Part shown: piece by piece, positions 58,915 to 64,000 of the stretch | How the letters are laid out: each line of letters starts with the position of its first letter | Position numbering within the stretch: the stretch's first letter is position 1 | Source of the DNA: GCA-2733415 sp049609325 | GTDB taxonomy: Bacteria; Bacteroidota; Bacteroidia; Flavobacteriales; Flavobacteriaceae | Direction: 5' to 3' | NCBI GenBank assembly: GCA_049609325.1 | Contig: JBMYYK010000006.1 | Location: forward strand, 7,008 to 71,007 | DNA: 64,000 bases | Translations under genes and position numbers: made by a program | The notes under the pieces: generated by a model | What the model was told of the DNA's origin: nothing | Seen by the model: the letters and a program-made list of their open reading frames with translations, nothing else | Databases searched by the model: none

Positions 58915-59002
58915 GCAAAGATTTTTTTTGCGAAAATACAATTAAAAATTTGCTTCTGCCAAAGTATTAAACGGATTAAACAACTGAAAGTTATTGTTTA
59001 AT

Positions 59003-59034
59003 TTGAATTTTCAGAGAAAATAAATTTATCTTTG
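59003..59034 (+). promoter_or_regulatory. Promoter of trkA-trkH
   Basis: TTG (59003-59005), a 21-base spacer and TATCTTTG (59027-59034) match the Bacteroidota promoter. The transcript would start near 59041, about 53 bases before trkA. Confidence 0.65.
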
Positions 59035-59093
59035 TAAGGTTGTTCATAAACTAAAGCAACAGTTATACTTATCCCAAGATAAAATTAATACTG

Positions 59094-60443
59094 ATGAAAA
59101 TTATAATTGCTGGTGCTGGTGAAGTAGGATTCCATTTGGCAAAATTATTATCCTTTGAAGCTCAGGATATTACTTTAATCGATTGTAATAGAGAAAGTTT
59201 ATCATATGCCGATAATCACCTAGATATTAGAGTTATAAAAGGGGATGCCACGTCCTTGGCAGTACTTAAAGATGCTAATGTGGCTAATACGGATTTATTG
59301 ATTGCCGTAACGTCATCAGAAACAACAAACATTACGGTTTGTGTGTTAGCAAAACAATTAGGAGTAAAGAAAACTATTGCACGAATTTCCAATACAGAGT
59401 TTATAAGACACAAAGAGGAGATGCAATTCTCGAAATTAGGGATTGATGAACTAATTTCCCCAGAATCACTTGCTGCTACAGAAATCGAATCACTATTAAA
59501 TGAATCTGCGTTTAATGAGCGTTTCGAGTTTGAGGGCGGAATGCTTACAATGTTAGGGTTGAACTTATCTCGTCATGCGTCTTTTGTGGGTAAAACTGTT
59601 AGAGAGGCTGCAGAAATACTCCCAGAAATTCACTTTGTGCCAATAGCTATTCAGCGCTTCGGAACACAATACACTGTAATTCCGAGGGGAGATACCATAT
59701 TTAAAGAAAATGATCAGGTGTACTTTGTAACATCTCCTGGTGGAGTAGATGAATTGTACAGGTTGTCTGGTAAAGTAAAAGAGGCTATCAAAGATGTTAT
59801 GGTGCTTGGAGGGAGTAAAATAGGTCAAAAAACAACCAAAAACTTATGCAACCATAAGTTTAAAGTGAAGTTAGTAGAGAAAAATAAAGATAAAGCATTT
59901 GATTTAGCTGATGAGCTTTCTAAGGCATTAATTATAAATGGTGATGGACGAAATGTTGAGCTGTTAGAAGAAGAGAACATTGAAGAAATGGATGCTTTTG
60001 TTGCGGTAACAGGAAATTCTGAAACCAATATCATGTCATGTTTAATGGCAAAGTCAAAGGGTGTTAAAAAAACAGTTGCCCTGGTAGAAAATATTGATTA
60101 TTTCCAATTGTCACAGTCAATAGGGGTTGATACATTGGTGAATAAAAAATTGATTGCGGCCAATGCTATTTTCAGATATATACGAAAAGGGGAAGTTGTA
60201 GCCTTAACACAGTTGAACAATTTAAATGCTGAATTGTTAGAGTTTGAAGTAAAACCTACCTCTAAAGTATGTAATAAATATATTAAAGATTTAGATTTCC
60301 CTAGATCTGCAATTATAGGAGGTGTAATTAGAAATGATGAAGGGTTAATTGCACTAGGAAATTTCAAAATTCAACCTAAAGATAAAGTTGTAGTTTGTTG
60401 TTTGCCAAGAGCAATTTCTAAAGTAGAAAATTTATTCCTGTAA
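59094..60443 (+). CDS. trkA: Trk potassium uptake regulatory protein TrkA
   Basis: The 449-residue protein has two tandem NAD-binding RCK units, 'IIAGAGEVGFHLAKLL' at the start and 'VMVLGGSKIGQKTTKNL' near residue 235, each followed by a TrkA-C domain. It gates the TrkH channel in response to nucleotides. The first unit has the standard GxGxxG pattern; the second is GGSKIG. trkH follows 19 bases later. Confidence 0.95.
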   Translation: MKIIIAGAGEVGFHLAKLLSFEAQDITLIDCNRESLSYADNHLDIRVIKGDATSLAVLKDANVANTDLLIAVTSSETTNITVCVLAKQLGVKKTIARISNTEFIRHKEEMQFSKLGIDELISPESLAATEIESLLNESAFNERFEFEGGMLTMLGLNLSRHASFVGKTVREAAEILPEIHFVPIAIQRFGTQYTVIPRGDTIFKENDQVYFVTSPGGVDELYRLSGKVKEAIKDVMVLGGSKIGQKTTKNLCNHKFKVKLVEKNKDKAFDLADELSKALIINGDGRNVELLEEENIEEMDAFVAVTGNSETNIMSCLMAKSKGVKKTVALVENIDYFQLSQSIGVDTLVNKKLIAANAIFRYIRKGEVVALTQLNNLNAELLEFEVKPTSKVCNKYIKDLDFPRSAIIGGVIRNDEGLIALGNFKIQPKDKVVVCCLPRAISKVENLFL

Positions 60444-60462
60444 TATTTTAATCAGCTAGTTC

Positions 60463-61956
60463 GTGAAAAAACTTAACACCAAAATTATCATCCATATTAT
60501 GGGGCTTGTTCTGCTCTTTAATGGCGGATTCATGCTTGTGGCTGCTTTGGTGAGTTTGTTGTGTAAAGACGGTGTGACATTAGATATACTTTTATCAGGT
60601 CTTACAGCTTTTGCCTGCGGAGCAGTATTAATGTTTATTACTCGTGAACATAAGAAAGAATTAAAAAAACGAGAGGGGTATATTGTAGTAACATTCGGAT
60701 GGTTATTACTGGCGTTTTCTGGGACTTTACCCTATCTCTATACTCAAGCAATACCCAATTTTACAGATGCTTTTTTTGAAACCATGTCTGGGTATACAAC
60801 CACGGGAGCTTCAATATTGAATGATATTGAAGCTATGCCAGAAGGGGTACTCTTTTGGAGAAGTATGACGCATTGGATTGGCGGTATGGGTATTATTGTA
60901 TTAGCAGTAGCAATTTTACCTTTGCTAGGAATTGGAGGAATGCAGCTATTTGCTGCTGAGGCACCAGGCCCAAGTGCAGATAAGCTGCATCCGCGAATTA
61001 CAGATACAGCTAAGCGTTTGTGGTTAATTTATTTTGGTTATACCATAGCTGAAACCATTCTGTTGAAATTGGCCGGAATGTCATTGTTTGATGCAATAAA
61101 CCATTCAATGGCAACCTTGTCTACTGGAGGATTTTCAACAAAAAACGCATCTGTTGCACATTGGAATAATGCACCAGTTGTACAATATATCATCATCTTT
61201 TTTATGTTTTTAGCAGGAACAAACTTTGTATTGAGTTATTTTGCGTTTAAAGGAAAGGTGCAGAAAGTGATTAAAGATGAGGAGTTTAAGTTTTACGCCA
61301 TCTTTACAGTATTGTTTTCTATAATGTGTGCATTGGTGGTTTTTTATAGAGCAGATGTTCCTATAACCGATTACCACCCTCAAGTATTGGGAAGTTTTGA
61401 GAGTTCATTCAGGCATGCCTTATTTCAAGTTATTTCAGTGGTGACAACAACAGGATTTGTTACTGCAGATTTTAGTAGTTGGACACCATTTTTATCGGTA
61501 TTCTTTTTCGGGTTGATGTTTGTTGGAGGGTCTGCAGGATCAACATCGGGTGGGGTAAAAGTAGTACGTCATTTAGTAATGATTAAAAACGGATTGTTAG
61601 AGTTTAAACGCACGCTACACCCGAATGCAGTAATACCAGTGCGATACAATTCTAAGGCGGTGTCTAAAGAAATTGTATTTAATGTCTTAGCCTTTTTTAT
61701 ACTATTTATGTTACTGTTTATCGTTGGTGCTTTAGGCTTAGGAATATTAGGTTTAGATTTTGAAACTGCTATTGGAGGTGCGGTATCAAGTTTAGGAAAT
61801 GTAGGGCCAGCCTTTGGAAGTTTAAATCCGTTAGCAAATTTTGGGCATTTACCAGCTTTAGCTAAATGGTGGTGTGCGTTCTTGATGCTGTTGGGTAGGT
61901 TAGAATTGTTTACCGTACTGATAGTATTTACGCCATTCTTTTGGAGAAACAGATAA
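60463..61956 (+). CDS. trkH: Trk potassium uptake channel TrkH
   Basis: The 497-residue membrane protein has four pore loops: 'FETMSGYTTTGASIL', 'HSMATLSTGGFST', 'ISVVTTTGFVTADF' and 'GGAVSSLGNVGPAFG', whose TTGA, TGGF, TTGF and GNVG centres form the potassium filter. 'HWIGGMGIIVLAVAILPLLG' is also conserved. The start is GTG at 60463. It forms a two-gene operon with trkA and is convergent with trmL, the stops being adjacent. Confidence 0.95.
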   Translation: MKKLNTKIIIHIMGLVLLFNGGFMLVAALVSLLCKDGVTLDILLSGLTAFACGAVLMFITREHKKELKKREGYIVVTFGWLLLAFSGTLPYLYTQAIPNFTDAFFETMSGYTTTGASILNDIEAMPEGVLFWRSMTHWIGGMGIIVLAVAILPLLGIGGMQLFAAEAPGPSADKLHPRITDTAKRLWLIYFGYTIAETILLKLAGMSLFDAINHSMATLSTGGFSTKNASVAHWNNAPVVQYIIIFFMFLAGTNFVLSYFAFKGKVQKVIKDEEFKFYAIFTVLFSIMCALVVFYRADVPITDYHPQVLGSFESSFRHALFQVISVVTTTGFVTADFSSWTPFLSVFFFGLMFVGGSAGSTSGGVKVVRHLVMIKNGLLEFKRTLHPNAVIPVRYNSKAVSKEIVFNVLAFFILFMLLFIVGALGLGILGLDFETAIGGAVSSLGNVGPAFGSLNPLANFGHLPALAKWWCAFLMLLGRLELFTVLIVFTPFFWRNR

Positions 61957-62409
61957 TTAGCCTAATTGCCTGATGCCTTCATAGGTTACAATACCTACAG
62001 CATTAGCTAAGTTTATGCTTCTAATTTTATCGCTAAAAAGAGGGATTTTATAGAGCTTGTCTGGATAAGTTTTTGTGATGCTCTCTGGAAGTCCTTTGGA
62101 TTCTTTACCGAAAACTAAAAACAAGTCATCTTTAAAGTTGATGTCATAGTAGCTTTGTGTGCCATGACTTGACAAGAATGCCATGTCTTTGTCTTTGTGA
62201 ATTTCAAAAAACTCATCAATACTCTCATATACAAAAAGATTGATGTGTTTCCAATAATCTAATCCTGCACGTTTTAATCTTGTGTCGTTAATTTCAAAGC
62301 CAAATGGTTTTACTAGGTGTAGGTTAGAGCCTGTTGCCAAGCTCAATCGCCCAATGTTTCCTGTGTTGTTAGGTATTTCGGGTTCTATTAAAACTATATT
62401 GTATCCCAT
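61957..62409 (-). CDS. trmL: tRNA (cytidine(34)-2'-O)-methyltransferase TrmL
   Basis: TrmL methylates the ribose of the wobble base of certain leucine tRNAs. The 150-residue SPOUT protein has 'LIEPEIPNNTGNIGRLSLAT', 'RLKRAGLDYW', 'LVFGKESKGLPESI' and 'IPLFSDKIRSINLANAVGIV'. The ATG at 62409 (MGYNIVLIEPEIP) is chosen; a Met eight codons upstream would place the start next to the terminator hairpin of the upstream gene. Confidence 0.93.
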   Translation of the reverse strand: MGYNIVLIEPEIPNNTGNIGRLSLATGSNLHLVKPFGFEINDTRLKRAGLDYWKHINLFVYESIDEFFEIHKDKDMAFLSSHGTQSYYDINFKDDLFLVFGKESKGLPESITKTYPDKLYKIPLFSDKIRSINLANAVGIVTYEGIRQLG

Positions 62410-62427
62410 AGTCAATGATATTAAAAA

Positions 62428-62451
62428 CCTCACAACTATTAAGTTGTGAGG
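62428..62451 (-). terminator. Intrinsic terminator after the aspartate aminotransferase gene
   Basis: CCTCACAACT (62428-62437) and AGTTGTGAGG (62442-62451) form a perfect 10-bp stem around ATTA, followed on the minus strand by TTTTTAA. It separates the aminotransferase gene from trmL. Confidence 0.85.
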
Positions 62452-62475
62452 TGAAATTTTATTAGAGAATAAGTG

Positions 62476-63660
62476 TTAGCTTAAAGCATTTTTAATTCTT
62501 TTAAGCGCTTCTCGAAGTTGCTCTTCACTTGCGGCATATGATATTCTGATGCAGTTAGGAGCTCCAAAAGCATCGCCAGTTACTGTGGCTACATGAGCTT
62601 CTTCTAAAATATACAGAGCGAAATCTGAAGCATTATTGATTGTTTTGCCTTTTAGTGTTTTTCCAAAAAAGTAAGAGATATCAGGGAAAATGTAAAATGC
62701 ACCTTTAGGGGTGTTTGTTTTTATACCTTCAATGTCATTTAATAAGTCAATAATAATATCTCTTCTAGACTGAAATTCATCTACCATATATTGGATGTTA
62801 CTAACGGGAGCGTCAAGCGCAGTGATTGTTGCGCGTTGAGCAATACAATTGGCGCCAGAAGTGATCTGACCTTGCATTTTAGTACAAGCTTTGGCAATCC
62901 ACTCAGGGGCTCCTATGTAACCAATCCTCCAGCCGGTCATGGCAAAAGCTTTAGCTACACCGTTTATGGTAATAGTTCTGTCATATAAACTAGGAATTCG
63001 TGCAAGACTAAAATTACTGCCTTCATAATTGATATGTTCATAAATTTCGTCAGAAATGATATAGATGCCTGGGTATTTTTCTAAAACTTTCGCAAGGGCT
63101 AAATACTCTTCTTCACTGTATTTAGCGCCACTTGGATTGTTTGGTGAATTGAAAAAAATCAGCTTAGTTTTAGGTGTAATTGCATCTTCTAATTGCTGAG
63201 GTGTAATTTTAAAATCCGTGTCAATAGATGAAGGGATTTCTTTGTAAGTGGCTTCAGCAAGTGTTGCAATAGCAGAGTAGCTTACCCAATAAGGTGCAGG
63301 TAGTAAAACTTCATCACCAGGATTTAGTAGTACCATTGCTACATTTGCAATTGATTGTTTGGCTCCGGTAGACACTACAATTTGGTTTGGAGAATAATCG
63401 AGATTGTTGTCACGTTTAAATTTTCTGCAGATAGCTTCTTTTAAATCTTGATAACCTTCAACTGGTGTGTAAGAGTTGTAGTTGTCATTTATAGCTTGTA
63501 TTGCCGCATCTTTAATGAAATCGGGTGTGTTAAAGTCTGGTTCTCCTAAACTTAAACCAATTACATCTTTTCCTTCTGCGCGCAATTCTCTTGTTTTAGC
63601 TGCCATGGCTAAAGTTTGTGAAATTGGCAAGCTATTAATTCTGTCTGAAAGTGGCTTCAT
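62476..63660 (-). CDS. Pyridoxal-phosphate aminotransferase, aspartate aminotransferase type
   Basis: The 394-residue class I aminotransferase has 'GLSLGEPDFNTPDFIKDAAI', 'STGAKQSIANVAMVLLNPGD', 'FFNSPNNPSGAKYSEEEYLA', the PLP lysine in 'NGVAKAFAMTGWRIGYIGAP' and the substrate arginine in 'NCIRISYAAS'. It should transfer the amino group between aspartate and 2-oxoglutarate; homologues of this group (class I-gamma) may also accept aromatic or prephenate substrates, which would matter because no aromatic aminotransferase adjoins the DAHP synthase gene. Confidence 0.92.
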   Translation of the reverse strand: MKPLSDRINSLPISQTLAMAAKTRELRAEGKDVIGLSLGEPDFNTPDFIKDAAIQAINDNYNSYTPVEGYQDLKEAICRKFKRDNNLDYSPNQIVVSTGAKQSIANVAMVLLNPGDEVLLPAPYWVSYSAIATLAEATYKEIPSSIDTDFKITPQQLEDAITPKTKLIFFNSPNNPSGAKYSEEEYLALAKVLEKYPGIYIISDEIYEHINYEGSNFSLARIPSLYDRTITINGVAKAFAMTGWRIGYIGAPEWIAKACTKMQGQITSGANCIAQRATITALDAPVSNIQYMVDEFQSRRDIIIDLLNDIEGIKTNTPKGAFYIFPDISYFFGKTLKGKTINNASDFALYILEEAHVATVTGDAFGAPNCIRISYAASEEQLREALKRIKNALS

Positions 63661-63685
63661 GTGGTTAGTTTCTTCTGTATAAGTT

Positions 63686-63720
63686 AAAAATCCATGAGGT
63701 ACTAGACAACATGGATTTTT
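63686..63720 (-). terminator. Intrinsic terminator after the desaturase gene
   Basis: AAAAATCCATG (63686-63696) pairs with CATGGATTTTT (63710-63720) around a 13-base loop. On the minus strand it follows the desaturase stop at 63738 and ends in TTTTTAA. Confidence 0.75.
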
Positions 63721-63737
63721 TTAAGTTAATAGTATGT

Positions 63738-64000
63738 TTAAGCAACACTTGGTTTACGACCAAGAACATCCAACTGATTGTAGTGTTCTATAATGGCGCG
63801 TCCCATAGTTTTATATTCGTTGTAAGGTAAACTGAATTCTAAGGCAGTTTCTTTGACGATCTTTGCTATTTTTTTATAGTGAATATGGCTAATGTTTGAG
63901 TATAAGTGGTGTTCAACTTGATGATTTAAGCCTCCAGTGTAAAATCCAACCAACCAACTTTTTGGAGCAAAATTTGATGTGGTAAATAATTGATGAATAG
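63738..64000 (-). CDS. Membrane fatty-acid desaturase (acyl-CoA desaturase), C-terminal part
   Basis: The frame is open to the end of the window, so the gene begins beyond base 64000; about 87 C-terminal residues are seen. It contains 'HQLFTTSNFAPKSW' and then 'GGLNHQVEHHLYSNISHIHY', whose QVEHH is the third histidine box of membrane di-iron desaturases (HxxHH-type, Q replacing H as in front-end desaturases). It would introduce a double bond in acyl chains. The first two His boxes are outside the window. A terminator follows at 63686-63720. Confidence 0.88.
   Translation of the reverse strand, partial: IHQLFTTSNFAPKSWLVGFYTGGLNHQVEHHLYSNISHIHYKKIAKIVKETALEFSLPYNEYKTMGRAIIEHYNQLDVLGRKPSVA

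Noticed and set aside
1..64000. Mobile elements, prophage, CRISPR arrays, rRNA genes or defence islands
   Set aside because: No transposase, integrase, repeat-spacer array, terminal repeats or rRNA sequence was seen, and gene content is uniformly housekeeping.

Overview
The window is chromosomal DNA from an AT-rich member of the Flavobacteriaceae (Bacteroidota). The evidence is the gliding genes gldA, gldB and gldC, the type IX secretion gene porT, a short primary sigma factor without region 1.1, DUF3857 and DUF5686 families, a lipoprotein-type TamL, and promoters of the Bacteroidota form TTG-N(18-22)-TAnnTTTG. Genus cannot be decided from the sequence. I see no prophage, insertion sequence, integron, CRISPR array or rRNA operon. 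This is a dense housekeeping region with one tRNA gene.

Layout. 1-7.7 kb: the end of an aspartoacylase-like gene, folA (fused to a 2TM membrane domain) with thyA, a nucleoside transporter, a bifunctional nuclease, etfBA and pdhB. 7.8-12.3 kb: a DUF5686 outer-membrane protein, a serine hydrolase and gldA. 12.4-21.4 kb: a long + strand run starting with a DAHP synthase/chorismate mutase fusion, then rsgA, dtd, a YdjM-like hydrolase, two DUF3857 proteins, a MazG-like enzyme, a small membrane protein and aroA. 21.5-28.3 kb: queA, dnaG, nadE, gldB-gldC, engB and an alpha/beta hydrolase. 28.4-44.0 kb: an unbroken dcw (division and cell wall) cluster from mraZ to ftsZ. 44.1-49.3 kb: a YqeY protein, tRNA-Arg(UCG), a secreted protein plus acetyltransferase pair, an MtfA-like peptidase, rpe, rpoD and a lipoprotein. 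49.4-58.9 kb: mostly - strand pnp, rpsO, accD, fbaA, tamL, porT and ubiE, with divergent trmH. 59-64 kb: trkA-trkH, trmL, an aspartate aminotransferase and the end of a fatty-acid desaturase.

The most interesting element lies at 12,393-12,632, ahead of the DAHP synthase gene. A good promoter is followed by a 27-codon reading frame rich in Trp, Phe and Tyr, and then by an intrinsic terminator. The leader RNA can form three mutually exclusive pairings in the order expected of a classical ribosome-mediated attenuator. The control codons before the antiterminator strand cover all three aromatic amino acids, which fits the first enzyme of their shared pathway.

Other points of note are a canonical Shine-Dalgarno sequence before rpoD in a phylum that rarely uses them, loss of every zinc-ribbon ligand in both DnaG and AccD, an MraZ operator of 10-bp repeats that also corrects the mraZ start, and a tandem DUF3857 pair in which only one copy keeps the transglutaminase cysteine.
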